Origin: Moritella sp. F3
GTDB taxonomy: Bacteria; Pseudomonadota; Gammaproteobacteria; Enterobacterales; Moritellaceae
Assembly (NCBI RefSeq): GCF_015082335.1
Contig: NZ_BLRL01000005.1
Location: 186,001 to 250,000, forward strand
Length of the DNA stretch: 64,000 bases
Direction: 5' to 3'
The translations under genes were made by a program, and so were the position numbers. Of this stretch, positions 34,995-45,857 are shown in pieces. Under the pieces are notes generated by a model, which was not told the origin of the DNA, did not search any database, and saw only the letters and a list, made by a program, of their open reading frames with translations. The first letter of the stretch is position 1; every line of letters begins with the position of its first letter.

Positions 34995-35185
34995 TTATGT
35001 GAGGTGATGATGGCTGCATTATACCCAGTTTCATCCACATAAATATGATAAAAAATAACTATTGTAGAGATAGGTATCTAGACTAAAAGCTAAGTATCTG
35101 AATTTGATAACTGAAATGCGAATAACAAGCTGTTACAGTAGTCTATTTACATATGCTAACAGCTAAGCATGTAAGGAACCTGAAA

Positions 35186-35527
35186 ATGGTGAACTGGCCA
35201 GCAGTGATCAAGTATCACGGTGAAGATGAACTTGTTCATGTTGAGTCATTGACGGAGTGGTTAAATGACGCAGACTTGAACCAACCTAATTATGAAACAG
35301 AAGACCGGTTAATCGATGGCTCAGGCGCTACTTTTTTATTGCCTACGACTAACAGTGTGGCAGTCTATGGCCAGTTTTCGAGTTTGAACAAACCAATTCA
35401 AGTGACTGAGTTTGTCGAGTTAGTGCGTAAGCATGCTGCCATTGAAAATTATTGTTGTTCAGCAAAGATAAACGCCAAGACCCATCAGCAAGTGATTGCG
35501 ATGGTCAAAGAAATCAATGCACTTTAG
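35186..35527 (+). CDS. DUF4144-like protein
   Basis: A 113-aa cytoplasmic protein starting MVNWPAVIKYHGEDEL, resembling the DUF4144 family of small gammaproteobacterial proteins. No catalytic motif or membrane segment. ATG 35186 is chosen for the AAGGA site 9 bp upstream. It lies 15 bp before the antiporter gene at 35543 and probably shares its transcript. Function unknown. Confidence 0.65.
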   Translation: MVNWPAVIKYHGEDELVHVESLTEWLNDADLNQPNYETEDRLIDGSGATFLLPTTNSVAVYGQFSSLNKPIQVTEFVELVRKHAAIENYCCSAKINAKTHQQVIAMVKEINAL

Positions 35528-35542
35528 ATTGGAGTTTTAGTC

Positions 35543-36754
35543 ATGGACGAACATGTCGTTATTTTAATGATCGCCTTAATTGTTTTGTTTTATGGTTTCA
35601 TTTCCAAAAAACTTGCACAGTATGATATATCCGGTCCTATGGTGTTTACCGTATTGGGACTTATTTTTTCACCGTTTGGATTGAACATTACCGCGGTGGA
35701 AATTGATGCTGAATTTGTCACTGTCCTGGTGGAAATTGCACTGGTGCTGGTATTATTTAGTGATGCGGCATTATTAGATCTTAAGTTACTCCGACGTTCG
35801 TGGCAGATACCCGCAAGGTTACTCTTTATCGGCCTGCCTTTGACCATTATTACTGGCACAGCTGTTGCAGTGTGGTTATTCCCAGAGCAACCGCTCACTT
35901 ATATGATTTTACTCGCGTTGCTATTAACGCCAACGGATGCGGCGTTAGGTAAAGCGGTGGTGTCTGACCCGAAAGTCCCTAAAGTTATTCGCTCGAGTAT
36001 CAATGTCGAGAGTGGCTTAAACGATGGCATTGTATTCCCTGTAATATTGACGGTTGTGGCGCTGATAACCAGTGGCTTAACCAAAGCTGATGATTATGGT
36101 TGGGTTTGGTATGTGATCGAGCAAATCGTTTTTGGTATGTTGGTCGGTGGCGTTGTTGGTTATCTTGGGGCTAAGCTATTAAATAAAGCGATTCAATTTA
36201 ATTGGATAGAAGAAAGCTATCAAAACTTGATCCCGATAGCCTTGGCGATCTTAGCCTTCTACCTTGCTGAACTTTTACTGGGTAATGGCTTTATCGCCGC
36301 GTTTTTTGCTGGTTTATACATTGGCAATACCAGTCAACAAGCGCGGGAGCATATTGAAGAATTTGCAGAGAGTGAAGGGGAGCTATTTATCCTCATTAGC
36401 TTCTTTTTGTTTGGGCTCGCGTTTGTACCATTAACACTACATGATATTAGTTTGAATGTGATTATCTATGCGCTATTGAGTCTAACTGTATTGCGTATGG
36501 CTCCTGTTATTATCGCATTGCTCGGCACAAAACTAGACTTGTCGAGTCGTATCTTCATTGCTTGGTTTGGTCCCCGTGGTATTGCCTCTATCTTATATGT
36601 GTTGATTGTTGCGCATAACGTCGGCGATATTGGAGGATTTGACGTTGTTTATGCCACAGTAACGATTACGATTCTAATGAGTATTTTTGCACATGGACTT
36701 AGCGCACAACCTTTCGCAAATTTATACAGTAAACATCATCGAAATCAGCCTTAG
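35543..36754 (+). CDS. CPA1-type sodium:proton antiporter
   Basis: A 403-aa inner-membrane antiporter with about twelve helices. Characteristic motifs are VLVLFSDAALLD, LLLTPTDAALGKAVVSDP and NVESGLNDGIVFP, the last carrying the Asp pair involved in ion exchange, and a later WFGPRGIASILYVL as in NhaP. Likely exchanges sodium (or potassium) for protons. The good ribosome site (GGAG) is at 35531. It may be co-transcribed with the DUF4144-like gene before it. Confidence 0.9.
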   Translation: MDEHVVILMIALIVLFYGFISKKLAQYDISGPMVFTVLGLIFSPFGLNITAVEIDAEFVTVLVEIALVLVLFSDAALLDLKLLRRSWQIPARLLFIGLPLTIITGTAVAVWLFPEQPLTYMILLALLLTPTDAALGKAVVSDPKVPKVIRSSINVESGLNDGIVFPVILTVVALITSGLTKADDYGWVWYVIEQIVFGMLVGGVVGYLGAKLLNKAIQFNWIEESYQNLIPIALAILAFYLAELLLGNGFIAAFFAGLYIGNTSQQAREHIEEFAESEGELFILISFFLFGLAFVPLTLHDISLNVIIYALLSLTVLRMAPVIIALLGTKLDLSSRIFIAWFGPRGIASILYVLIVAHNVGDIGGFDVVYATVTITILMSIFAHGLSAQPFANLYSKHHRNQP

Positions 36755-36815
36755 CGTTATTGATGTACTAGTATGATGTAAGAAATTGAATCATTTATGT
36801 ATTTTTGGAGAGGTT

Positions 36816-38465
36816 ATGCACTCAAACTCACGGATGAAAATGTTTGTTGCCGTTACTTGGATGGTTGCTATTACGCTATCAAGCATGAGTGCGTTGTTGT
36901 TTTATCAGCATGAAACTAAAACGATAGCACATGAATTTCAAAAAGATGTCGATGAACGTGCCGCATCCATTTATCGTGAATTGCTCATTAATTTTGAAAC
37001 ATTAAGATCGCTTGCTATTTTATTTAGTGGCGACGATATGCCTGAATATAAGCGCTTTAACGTAGAAGCTGAGCGTATTCTGCAGCGTCATGATGATATT
37101 CAAGCATTTGAATGGATCCCACGTGTTAGTGATGAATCACGCCTGCAACATGTGAAAAATAATAAACAAAATTTCCCCAGCTATCAGCTTCGGCAACTAG
37201 ATGAACAAGGAGTGATGAAGGCGGCAACAGTCAGAGATGAATACTATCCGGTCACTTTTGTTACCCCGCTAATAGGTAACGAAACGGCGTTAGGGTTTGA
37301 CGTGTCCTCAAACTTGAAACGTTTGAAAACTTTAGAGAAATCGAGAGATTCAGGCCAAGCACTTGCAAGTTCGAGTATCAGTCTAGTGCAAGATAGTGGT
37401 AAAGAACGAGGCTTCTTAGCATTCTTGCCCATTTACCGTGGTGAGTCCGCTAATATTAGTGAGCGTCAAAATAATTTGCTGGGTTTTGTACTCGGTGTTT
37501 ATCGTATTAAGGATATTTTTACCAGTTCGGCATTAAGTAATAAAGCCATTGGTATTCAAATGACATTGGTTGATAAAACTTCAAGAGCAGGCCCTGAGAT
37601 CTTGTATCGGCATCAATCCCGAATTCATTCTGCTATCGATGATAATCTGACTTACCGTAAAGATTTACCTGCAATCTGGGGACGTAAGTGGTGCCTGATG
37701 GCGCGGCCGACCGTTGCTTATATTGAATCAAGAAGAAGTATTCTCCCACAATTAATTTTTATTGTCGGACTTGGGTTAACATTGTTGATGATGTGGTATA
37801 TCCGCACTAATACTCAGCGAACAGAGATCATTAAATCACTCGTGAAAAAGAAGACAAATGAGCTGATTGAAGCGAACAATAAACTCGAGCTATTATCTCG
37901 CACAGATGAACTGACTTGTATTGCCAATCGCCGTCTACTTGATGAGACGTTGGATAAAGAATGGTTAAGAGCGTTAAGAAGTAATGCTAAGCTGGCATTT
38001 ATTCTTATCGATATCGATTTTTTCAAACAATACAACGATAATTATGGCCATGTAATGGGGGATGAATGCTTAAAACAAGTCGGCTTAGCGCTAAGCGATG
38101 TTTCTCGTCGCTCTAGTGATTTGGCTGCGCGTTATGGTGGTGAAGAATTTGCATTAGTACTCGCGGATACTGATAATGCCGAAGCGGTTGCTGAGGCATG
38201 TCGGGTCGCGGTTATTAACCTTGATATACCACATTCTTTTTCGGATTGTGCGCAGACAGTGACTGTTAGTGTTGGCGTATCTGTATGTCGACCAGAATTA
38301 AATACGCATCATTATAGTTTGGTTGAGTCGGCTGATAGCGCACTTTATAGAGCCAAAGATCTTGGTCGGAACCGTGTGTGTAGTGCAATCGTTGAGGGCA
38401 GTGTAACAGCTGAGGGCTCACGGGCTAAAATCAATGCATATAACAAACTTACTTTAGTTAAATAA
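36816..38465 (+). CDS. CHASE-domain diguanylate cyclase
   Basis: A 549-aa membrane protein making cyclic di-GMP. An N-terminal helix (about 7-27) leads to a periplasmic CHASE sensor (about 65-265, including EWIPRVSDESR and RDEYYPVTFVTPLIGNE), a second helix (about 305-325), a short coiled linker and a GGDEF domain. The active-site motif is GGEEF at about 441-445, in RYGGEEFALVLAD, and ARYxxxxR-type features follow. Start 36816 is preferred over 36786 (TTG) because GGAGAGG precedes it. c-di-GMP could feed the curli genes 12 kb away, which is inference. Confidence 0.9.
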   Translation: MHSNSRMKMFVAVTWMVAITLSSMSALLFYQHETKTIAHEFQKDVDERAASIYRELLINFETLRSLAILFSGDDMPEYKRFNVEAERILQRHDDIQAFEWIPRVSDESRLQHVKNNKQNFPSYQLRQLDEQGVMKAATVRDEYYPVTFVTPLIGNETALGFDVSSNLKRLKTLEKSRDSGQALASSSISLVQDSGKERGFLAFLPIYRGESANISERQNNLLGFVLGVYRIKDIFTSSALSNKAIGIQMTLVDKTSRAGPEILYRHQSRIHSAIDDNLTYRKDLPAIWGRKWCLMARPTVAYIESRRSILPQLIFIVGLGLTLLMMWYIRTNTQRTEIIKSLVKKKTNELIEANNKLELLSRTDELTCIANRRLLDETLDKEWLRALRSNAKLAFILIDIDFFKQYNDNYGHVMGDECLKQVGLALSDVSRRSSDLAARYGGEEFALVLADTDNAEAVAEACRVAVINLDIPHSFSDCAQTVTVSVGVSVCRPELNTHHYSLVESADSALYRAKDLGRNRVCSAIVEGSVTAEGSRAKINAYNKLTLVK

Positions 38466-38480
38466 TTAGGTAATAAGAAA

Positions 38481-39365
38481 ATGAGTATGATCACACGGCT
38501 GCATTATTTTAATTGTGTTGTCGAAACAGGCAGTATCTCTGCGGCAAGTCGTTTTTTCGATGTGCAACCTTCATCTATATCAAGACAACTCGCGGCGTTA
38601 GAGGCTGAACTCGGTATTCGTTTACTCAACCGCACTACGCGTAATATCGGTTTAACAGAGGCGGGTTCAACTTATTATCACTATTCACAACGCATCGTTG
38701 CTGAACTGGATGAAGCTAATCGCGCGGTGAATGACTTACAGCAAAGCCCAAAAGGTAATTTAAAAGTCAGCATGACAGTGGGTTTTGGAGAATCGTGTGT
38801 ATTACCACTAGTACCGGGGTTTATGCAGACTTATCCCGATGTAAATATTGAGTTAGAGCTGACAGAAAGAGTGGTTGATTTAGTCGAGGACAATGCCGAT
38901 ATCGCCATTCGCAGTGGCCGCATTCCAGATTCTAACCTGATTGCCAGTAAGTTAGCTGATAATGATTTTTTGTTGTGTGCAACACCGCAATACTTAGCCA
39001 CACATGGCACGCCTGAAATGCCGGATGATTTAATCAATTTTAACTGTATTTGTTATGGTTATAGTGGCTGGCGTGATTGGTATTTGATGGATGATAAACC
39101 GCGTAAGCTTGCTATCAAAGAAGGCTTGATTGTCAATTCAGTGAATGGTCAAAAGCAATTAGTATTAAACCATGCCGGTTTGGTGTTAGCTGCACGCTGG
39201 GCGGTGAATAGTGAGTTAATCAATGGCAGTTTGGTGCAAGTACTCGCGCAACACCGTTTTAGTCCTTATGAAAGACTAAGTTCAACGTATGCGCTGTACT
39301 TAAAGCGAGATCTTATTTCCCCTAAAATTAGGGTGTTTTTAGATTATCTTAAACAACACTTATGA
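38481..39365 (+). CDS. LysR-family transcriptional regulator
   Basis: A 294-aa regulator. The helix-turn-helix lies in residues 15-45 (TGSISAASRFFDVQPSSISRQLAALE), followed by the linker and effector domain to residue 290; the sequence RLLNRTTRNIGLTEAG is typical of the group close to AphB/ AaeR-type LysR proteins. It begins 15 bp after the cyclase and may share its transcript. Target and effector unknown. Confidence 0.9.
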   Translation: MSMITRLHYFNCVVETGSISAASRFFDVQPSSISRQLAALEAELGIRLLNRTTRNIGLTEAGSTYYHYSQRIVAELDEANRAVNDLQQSPKGNLKVSMTVGFGESCVLPLVPGFMQTYPDVNIELELTERVVDLVEDNADIAIRSGRIPDSNLIASKLADNDFLLCATPQYLATHGTPEMPDDLINFNCICYGYSGWRDWYLMDDKPRKLAIKEGLIVNSVNGQKQLVLNHAGLVLAARWAVNSELINGSLVQVLAQHRFSPYERLSSTYALYLKRDLISPKIRVFLDYLKQHL

Positions 39366-39412
39366 TACTAACCTGGTTTACGATTATTAAAATCGAGTGT
39401 TAAAATCAAGAG

Positions 39413-40942
39413 TTAGAAGGTTAAGCCCAAGGCTGCTAGCGATTTAGAGTTGGTATTAATATCATCGGCTTCACGCTCGACTAACTCTGTTTGTTGTAAG
39501 TTGTGCTGTGAAGCATCGCTGATATTGACGATATTACGGCTGATCTCTTGCGACACCATATTCTGTTCTTCTGACGCACTAGATATTTGGATCGCAAGAT
39601 CTGAAATATCGGTGATAGCACCATATACATTTTGCATCATGGTTTGAGTTCGCTGCGATTCACCGACACACAATTCGGCAGACTCTTTACCTTGTTGCAT
39701 GGTTGCGGACCATTTTACTAACGTTTGTTGGATCTCGTTAATCGAGGTTTGAATTTGCTCTGTGGCTTTATGGCTACGAGTCGATAATGCTCTCACTTCA
39801 TCGGCAACAACCGAAAATCCACGTCCATGTTCACCAGCACGCGCTGCTTCAATAGCAGCATTCAATGCTAATAGATTAGTTTGGTCTGCAATGCCGCGGA
39901 TCTCTAACATGATCGCGCTGATTTTCTGAGCTTCATCAGATAGCATGCTCGCTGATGCGGCAGACTGTGCAACATCCGTGGCGAGTTGGCCTACCTGTAA
40001 CATGGTCTCTGACATGGCTTTGGTGGCATTTTCACAATCGTCGTGGGCGAGCTGTACTTTCTCTGATGTTAATAGTGTATTTTGCGATACCTCGGCAATC
40101 GTTGATGCCATTTCTGTTACTGCTGTGGCGACTTGATGCAATTCAGCTGTTTCTTGCTCTACACCTTCTTTCGCTCGATGCGCGGCAGAGGTGAGGTTAT
40201 CAGCTCCTGTTTCTAGTGCGCGACTGCTATCAACCACGCGGCCTAGAATAGTTTGGATCTTGCCTTCTTCAATCTTAAGCTGAAAATCGACAATACCTTG
40301 TGGTTTAAAACCCGAAAATACATAGCGTGAGACACTGTCGTAACCTTGTTTCAAGCTGGTAAAGTAGCGTGGTACTGTGATCAACTCATTATAGAATATG
40401 ATAAAAGGCAGTAAGGGTAATGCGATGTTTAAATAAGGCATGCTCAGACCGAAAAACAAGATCAATGCGCTGATGATAGAAAACGCCAGTGGTTTTAATA
40501 CTGGACGCTGATACCACTTAAATAAACTTTTACCGTTATTGATGGTAGCGTAGGCTGATTCTGCTCTTTGTTTATCTTGTAGGGCTAGTTTTTTTCGAAC
40601 TGATTGGTAACCCACTAATTGGCCTTGCTCATAGATTGGGGTAACGAAGGCATCAACCCAATAATAGCGCCCATCTTTACAGCGGTTTTTAACTGCGCCG
40701 CGCCAAGGTTTACCGGCTTGTAGGTTAGTCCAAAGGTCTTTAAAGGCTGCTGCGGGCATATCTGGGTGGCGGACAATATTATGATTTTTACCGACTAATT
40801 CACCAAGTTCAAAACCTGCGACTTGGCAGAATGTGGCGTTAGCGTATGTAATGATCCCCCGATTATCGGTGGTAGAAACTAATTCATCTTGCACATCAAA
40901 TGAAACTTCTTCATTAATGACCTGAGTGTTTCTTTTATTCAT
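39413..40942 (-). CDS. PAS-domain methyl-accepting chemotaxis protein (Aer-like)
   Basis: A 509-aa chemoreceptor. The N-terminal PAS domain (residues about 15-125) includes [20 protein letters not shown] and [18 protein letters not shown], the signature of Aer-type redox/energy sensors. Two hydrophobic segments at about 150-195 form the membrane anchor. The cytoplasmic signalling domain follows, with its hairpin [34 protein letters not shown]. It reports to CheA/CheW. Monocistronic; the 308-bp gap upstream (40943-41250) shows promoter-type AT-rich DNA but nothing I can name. Confidence 0.9.
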   Translation of the reverse strand: MNKRNTQVINEEVSFDVQDELVSTTDNRGIITYANATFCQVAGFELGELVGKNHNIVRHPDMPAAAFKDLWTNLQAGKPWRGAVKNRCKDGRYYWVDAFVTPIYEQGQLVGYQSVRKKLALQDKQRAESAYATINNGKSLFKWYQRPVLKPLAFSIISALILFFGLSMPYLNIALPLLPFIIFYNELITVPRYFTSLKQGYDSVSRYVFSGFKPQGIVDFQLKIEEGKIQTILGRVVDSSRALETGADNLTSAAHRAKEGVEQETAELHQVATAVTEMASTIAEVSQNTLLTSEKVQLAHDDCENATKAMSETMLQVGQLATDVAQSAASASMLSDEAQKISAIMLEIRGIADQTNLLALNAAIEAARAGEHGRGFSVVADEVRALSTRSHKATEQIQTSINEIQQTLVKWSATMQQGKESAELCVGESQRTQTMMQNVYGAITDISDLAIQISSASEEQNMVSQEISRNIVNISDASQHNLQQTELVEREADDINTNSKSLAALGLTF

Positions 40943-41250
40943 TACTTGTTTATCTCCATTGTCGCCGCATCACGCATATTAAACCGGTATTTAATATGCC
41001 TCTTAATAGGGTGCATGATACCTTAAATTTTTTGATAATAGCGGTTCAAAAGTTAAATTTGTGTAAATATATTATTACTCACTATATTATTGTTCACTAT
41101 TTTTAAATCAAGGCTTTAGCAGGACAGTATTTATAATAATGTTAATACTATTTTATTGAACAGGGTGTTAAGCAGAGTTTATGCTAATTCCGAGTTATAA
41201 ATACGGATTAATGTTATCATTAGCTTCTCTTTACCATCGGTTTTATTGGC

Positions 41251-42909
41251 ATGATTACAATTTTAAAAAATAACGCCTTGTTTAATTGGCAAAAATTAAG
41301 CTTTAGACGGCGCTTATTATTGATCATGACTTTGTCAGGTATTGTTAAATTATTGATCTTATCTATTGCCGGATTTATTTATTTAAAGCACTGGGAAGAA
41401 CAAGACAGTGGTAATAATGCCCTTGGTATCGCTAAATTTTTGTCTACATCGCCATGTGTTGTAAAAGCGATAGAAACTAATAACCCTGAACTGATCCGTA
41501 ATAAAATTGAATATTTACGCGCGTCGGTTAATGCTGCGTTTATTGTCGTGGGTAATAAAGACGGTATTCGTTTATCTCATCCTATTGACGCGCGGATTGG
41601 TAAACCGATGAAAGGTGATGATAATGATAGAGCCTTAAAACAAGGGTTATCTTATGTCTCTGTTGCCACCGGCTCATTAGGTCGGTCTGTCAGAGGAAAA
41701 ACCCCGATTATTGATAGCAAAGGTAATATTATTGGTGTCGTTTCGGTTGGTTACCTGCTAACGAGCATTGAGAGTAAAGCCGATCATTTCCTTATATTCC
41801 TGCTTATTATGATTACGTTGGTCGTACTGACGAATGCCTTGATTTCTAACTTTACCGCGAAGAAATTTCAGAATGCGATATTTGGCTTTGAGCCTGAAGA
41901 ATTTGGCCGTTTGTATATGGAACTTGAGGTTACCCTGAGTACGATTAAAGAAGGGGTGGTGAGTATTGATGCGAATGGTTACTTACGCTCTATTAATCGT
42001 AGCGCCTGTGATATTTTTAAGGTCAAAGCGGAAAATGTGCTTAATCATAGAATGGATGAAGTATTACCCGAGAATAACTTAACGGAAATTTTGACCACTA
42101 AAGCCAACGAATATAATGTTGAAATGATGATTAAGGGCCAAGCTATCGTAGCCAACAGGCAAATCCTCATTGTTGATAATCAAGTTGTGGGCGCTGTATC
42201 GAGTTTTCGTCTTAAAGATGAGATCAGCGAGCTGACTAAACAGTTATCACAAGTGCGTGAATACTCTGATTTATTACGCTCGCAAACCCATGAACATAGC
42301 AATAAATTAAATACCATCAGTGGCCTAATCCACCTAGGTAAAAATGAAGAAGTACTCGGTTTGATCGGACAGGAAACGGAACGTTATCAGCATTTAATTG
42401 AGTTTTTACGTGAAGCGATTCACGAGCCGATGATTGCCGGCGTATTACTGGGTAAAAGTGAAAGAGCGCGAGAGTTAGGGCTATTATTAGATATTGATGA
42501 TGGTTCACAGTTATTAGCTTTACCTGAGCATATTCGCGCAGAAGATTTAGTGACTATATTGGGTAACTTTATCGATAATGGTTTCGATGCTTGTATTAGC
42601 AGTAACACGCTAAAGTCAGAACGAAAAGTATCGGTGAGTATTTCTGACTTTGGTGATGAAATCATCATGGAAGTTGAAGACAATGGCTGTGGCTTACCTG
42701 AAGGTATCGCCCAACAAGAATTAATTAAGCAAGGTGTTTCCAGCAAATCGGACAGTAACCGAGGCGTAGGGCTGCATCTTGTCGATAAAATCATTAACCA
42801 ATATAACGGTCAGTTAATGATGGAAAGTATTGATAATAAAGGAACAAGAATGACGGTGTATTTACCAAAACAGCATGCAGATAAGGATATTAAACATGAC
42901 ATCAGCTAA
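41251..42909 (+). CDS. CitA/DcuS-type sensor histidine kinase
   Basis: A 552-aa membrane sensor kinase. Helix one (about 25-45), periplasmic Cache/PASC sensor (48-180; includes the motif RIGKPMKGDD), helix two (about 187-205), cytoplasmic PAS (about 225-330), then a kinase core. The phospho-acceptor His is in RSQTHEHSNKLNTISG (about residue 350) and the ATP-binding region shows LGNFIDNGFDA and VEDNGCGLP. This is the citrate/C4-dicarboxylate sensor class. Its partner regulator overlaps its end by 14 bp. A convergent tctCBA transporter suggests a tricarboxylate signal. Confidence 0.9.
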   Translation: MITILKNNALFNWQKLSFRRRLLLIMTLSGIVKLLILSIAGFIYLKHWEEQDSGNNALGIAKFLSTSPCVVKAIETNNPELIRNKIEYLRASVNAAFIVVGNKDGIRLSHPIDARIGKPMKGDDNDRALKQGLSYVSVATGSLGRSVRGKTPIIDSKGNIIGVVSVGYLLTSIESKADHFLIFLLIMITLVVLTNALISNFTAKKFQNAIFGFEPEEFGRLYMELEVTLSTIKEGVVSIDANGYLRSINRSACDIFKVKAENVLNHRMDEVLPENNLTEILTTKANEYNVEMMIKGQAIVANRQILIVDNQVVGAVSSFRLKDEISELTKQLSQVREYSDLLRSQTHEHSNKLNTISGLIHLGKNEEVLGLIGQETERYQHLIEFLREAIHEPMIAGVLLGKSERARELGLLLDIDDGSQLLALPEHIRAEDLVTILGNFIDNGFDACISSNTLKSERKVSVSISDFGDEIIMEVEDNGCGLPEGIAQQELIKQGVSSKSDSNRGVGLHLVDKIINQYNGQLMMESIDNKGTRMTVYLPKQHADKDIKHDIS

Positions 42910-43585
42910 TACGATTAAAGTATTAATCATTGAGGATGATGTGGGTATCGCTGAAATCCACCGCCGAAATCTAATGAAAATAGATGGCTTAGACGTCATT
43001 GGGATAGCGACAACTAAAGCTGAAGCTGAAGTGCTGCTTGATGTACTAACGCCTGATTTAATCTTGCTAGATGTGTATTTACCTGATGGTAACGGTTTGG
43101 ATATTCTACGTGATTTACGTCAACAGCAGCATGCCTGTGATGTGATCTTAATTACAGCAGATCGTGACGCGGATACACTACAAGCTGCTATGCGTGGTGG
43201 GGTGGTTGATTACATTTTAAAACCGGTGATTTTTGCGCGCTTAGAAGAATCATTAAATAAGTATCTTAAACAGAAGAATCAATTTGTTCATCTCGATGAT
43301 GTAGATCAGAACATGGTTGATGCCATGATATCTGTTAGTGTTAAAAGCCCTACGGCATCGCGTTTGCCGAAAGGTATCGATAGTGTCACTTTGGATAAAG
43401 TACGCGGTTTGTTTGCTGAACATGCTGATATTACTGCGGATAATGCAGGGGTATTAATTGGCGCGAGTCGCACCACGGCAAGACGCTATTTAGAACACTT
43501 GATTAGTACGGGCGAACTGATGGCTGATTTAAATTACGGCACTGTAGGCCGCCCTGAAAGAACCTATAAAAAACAAGTTAGATAA
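42896..43585 (+). CDS. CitB/DcuR-type response regulator
   Basis: A 229-aa DNA-binding response regulator. The receiver domain has the phosphorylated Asp in LILLDVYLPDGNGLD (about residue 59), with acidic residues IEDDVG near the start and a Lys in ILKPV. A C-terminal helix-turn-helix of the CitB type includes LIGASRTTARRYLEHL and the family end GTVGRPERTY. Start 42896 is supported by AAGGA. Partner of the kinase upstream; probably activates the tct operon. Confidence 0.92.
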   Translation: MTSANTIKVLIIEDDVGIAEIHRRNLMKIDGLDVIGIATTKAEAEVLLDVLTPDLILLDVYLPDGNGLDILRDLRQQQHACDVILITADRDADTLQAAMRGGVVDYILKPVIFARLEESLNKYLKQKNQFVHLDDVDQNMVDAMISVSVKSPTASRLPKGIDSVTLDKVRGLFAEHADITADNAGVLIGASRTTARRYLEHLISTGELMADLNYGTVGRPERTYKKQVR

Positions 43586-43662
43586 TACTTGTTCATGCTA
43601 ACTGTGGTTGCTGGTTAATCGTTAATAATTAGATAAATAAAAATTGAATTAAAAGTTAAATG

Positions 43663-43691
43663 AAAAAACAGCGCTTCGAGCGCTGTTTTTT
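43663..43691. terminator. Bidirectional intrinsic terminator
   Basis: A 13-bp perfect stem (43663-43675 with 43679-43691) around a 3-base loop with T-runs either side. It lies between the two-component operon and the convergent tctA. Confidence 0.85.
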
Positions 43692-43744
43692 TTCCATATT
43701 ATTTATAGTTTCAATTACGCCTACGGTGACGATTCTTGCGATTA

Positions 43745-45280
43745 TTAATCACACTCATCAACAAATACTGCTTTCTTTGCACGACGGCGATTAAATGCGG
43801 TTAGCAGTATCGGTGCAATTAGTACTAAGGCTGAAATAACAGTGAAAGTCAGTGTTATTGGACGTTCCCATAAGAAACTTAATTCACCATCACTGATCAT
43901 TAATGAACGACGTAGATTTTCTTCCATTAAACCACCCAGAATAAAGCCCAGTAATAATGGTGCTAAGGGGAAGGTCGCGAGCCTGAGGAATATGGCTATC
44001 ACCGCGACTAAGATCATAATAAAGACATCAACAGTATTAAAGGAAACCAGATAAACACCTGTGATTGAGAAGAAGATAATCATCGGCAGCAATACCGTTC
44101 TTGGTACCGCAAGCAGTTTGGCAATATACGGGATCAGCGGTAGATTCAACACCATCAATACGAGGTTACCGAAGTACATTGAGATGATCACAGACCAGAA
44201 AATCTCTGGGTTATCAACAAACAAACGCGGGCCAGGTTGAATACCGTAAGAGATCATTGCACCGAGCATAATAGCTGTAGTACCAGAACCTGGAATACCT
44301 AAGGTTAGTAGCGGTACAAATGAACCACTTGATGCGGCATTATTCGCCGCTTCAGGGGCAACGAGACCACGGATACTACCTTTACCAAACTCATCTCGTT
44401 TATCTTTAGGCGCAAGGTTACGCTCTAAGCCATAACTTAAAAAGGCTGCAATTGTTGCACCTGCACCGGGTAATACGCCGACAAAGAAACCCAGAATCGA
44501 AGAACGAACGGCCACGGGTGCAACTTCTTTGAACTCTTCTTTTGTTACTTTCATGCTACCAATTTCAGATAAGGCACTATTTTCTTCAGCGGAGGTATCT
44601 GGTTCCGGTTTTAAAATACTGAATAATATTTCACCGAGAGCAAAGGTAGCCATCGCTAATAATAAGAAACTAAAACCATCCATCAAATCGGTTAAGCCAA
44701 AGGTGAAACGTTCAACGCCAATGCCTTTATCAATACCGACGGTGGATAACATCAATCCAAAAATAGTCATCATCCAAGCTTTTAATACCTGGCCTTTACC
44801 AGCAAATGCTGCAACGGCAGAAAGGCCTACGAGCATTAAGGAAAAATAATCCGATGATTGGAAACTTAATGATACTTTGGCCAGGGCTGGTGCGGCGATT
44901 AATAACATGATCGCCGATAAGGTGCCGCCAGTGAATGAAGCATAAGCAGCAAGTGCTAATGCTTTACCAGCTTGGCCTTTTTTAGCTAACGGGTACCCAT
45001 CAAATGCGGTGACCACAGTGGATGAACAGCCGGGTGCATTGATCAGGATTGAGGATGTTGAACCACCAAAAATAGCACCATAATAAACGCCAGCCATTAA
45101 GATCATCCCCGAAGACGGGTCTAATCCATAAGTAATGGGGATCATTAACGCAATCGCGGAAATTGGCCCAAGACCTGGCAGCATACCAATAAAAGTACCG
45201 ACAAAACAACCGACCATAACCATCATTAAGTTGGTTGGCATGATTGCTGTGGATAAGCCTGCTAAAATTCCATCTAACAT
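43745..45280 (-). CDS. tctA: Tripartite tricarboxylate transporter large permease TctA
   Basis: A 511-aa inner-membrane permease with about twelve helices, the large subunit of a tripartite tricarboxylate transporter. The family motifs GMLPGLGPISAIALMIPITYGLDP near the N-terminus, GVYYGAIFGGSTSSILINAPG and GVLPGAGATIAAFLSYGLE are visible. It imports citrate or a similar tricarboxylate by cation symport, delivered by the periplasmic TctC. It lies 10 bp after tctB and ends the tctCBA operon, next to the CitA/CitB-type regulators. Confidence 0.94.
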   Translation of the reverse strand: MLDGILAGLSTAIMPTNLMMVMVGCFVGTFIGMLPGLGPISAIALMIPITYGLDPSSGMILMAGVYYGAIFGGSTSSILINAPGCSSTVVTAFDGYPLAKKGQAGKALALAAYASFTGGTLSAIMLLIAAPALAKVSLSFQSSDYFSLMLVGLSAVAAFAGKGQVLKAWMMTIFGLMLSTVGIDKGIGVERFTFGLTDLMDGFSFLLLAMATFALGEILFSILKPEPDTSAEENSALSEIGSMKVTKEEFKEVAPVAVRSSILGFFVGVLPGAGATIAAFLSYGLERNLAPKDKRDEFGKGSIRGLVAPEAANNAASSGSFVPLLTLGIPGSGTTAIMLGAMISYGIQPGPRLFVDNPEIFWSVIISMYFGNLVLMVLNLPLIPYIAKLLAVPRTVLLPMIIFFSITGVYLVSFNTVDVFIMILVAVIAIFLRLATFPLAPLLLGFILGGLMEENLRRSLMISDGELSFLWERPITLTFTVISALVLIAPILLTAFNRRRAKKAVFVDECD

Positions 45281-45290
45281 AATTATCGTC

Positions 45291-45788
45291 CTAGAAGCTT
45301 AAAAAGAGGTAACCAGGTTCAAGATAAATATCCAGAACTTTAGTTAGTAGTAACCAAAACACAGTTACAAAAGGAAAAGATGCACCAAACAAGACTGCTT
45401 TACGTCGCTCGCCAAGCAGCCAAAAGCCGACCAATAAGAATAAACTGGTGGCTAATACAAACCCGAGCCAAGTGAGTCCGACACCATAGGCTGTCATTAA
45501 GGCAACGAACGCACCAAGCAAGCGCCAATCTAAACTGCTTTCATTGGTATTTTCGCAAGTACTAGTACTACAAATGTTTGTGGGTGACATGACGATAAGC
45601 AGCAGTGACATGATAATGCCACTGGCGGTAAGTAAATAGGGTAAAGTACGTGCCGTGAAGGCCTCGTATTCGTCACCAGGGAAAAGCTGAATTTGGGTCG
45701 CTTGGTATCCGTAGATTAAGCAGACAAGTAGAAATATTAATCCACTGACTCGATCTCGGTTTAAGCGCGGTAAAGCTGTTGATTGCAT
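45291..45788 (-). CDS. tctB: Tripartite tricarboxylate transporter small permease TctB
   Basis: A 165-aa membrane protein with four helices (about residues 12-30, 45-65, 90-110 and 118-155), the small permease subunit. TctB sequences are diverse; the size, topology and position between tctC and tctA support the call. GGAG precedes the ATG. It lies 10 bp upstream of tctA. Confidence 0.88.
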   Translation of the reverse strand: MQSTALPRLNRDRVSGLIFLLVCLIYGYQATQIQLFPGDEYEAFTARTLPYLLTASGIIMSLLLIVMSPTNICSTSTCENTNESSLDWRLLGAFVALMTAYGVGLTWLGFVLATSLFLLVGFWLLGERRKAVLFGASFPFVTVFWLLLTKVLDIYLEPGYLFLSF

Positions 45789-45857
45789 GGGATGCTCCGA
45801 TTTAAAAGAAAGCCACAGTGAATAATGACTGTGGCTGGATCATAGAGATGAGTTAGT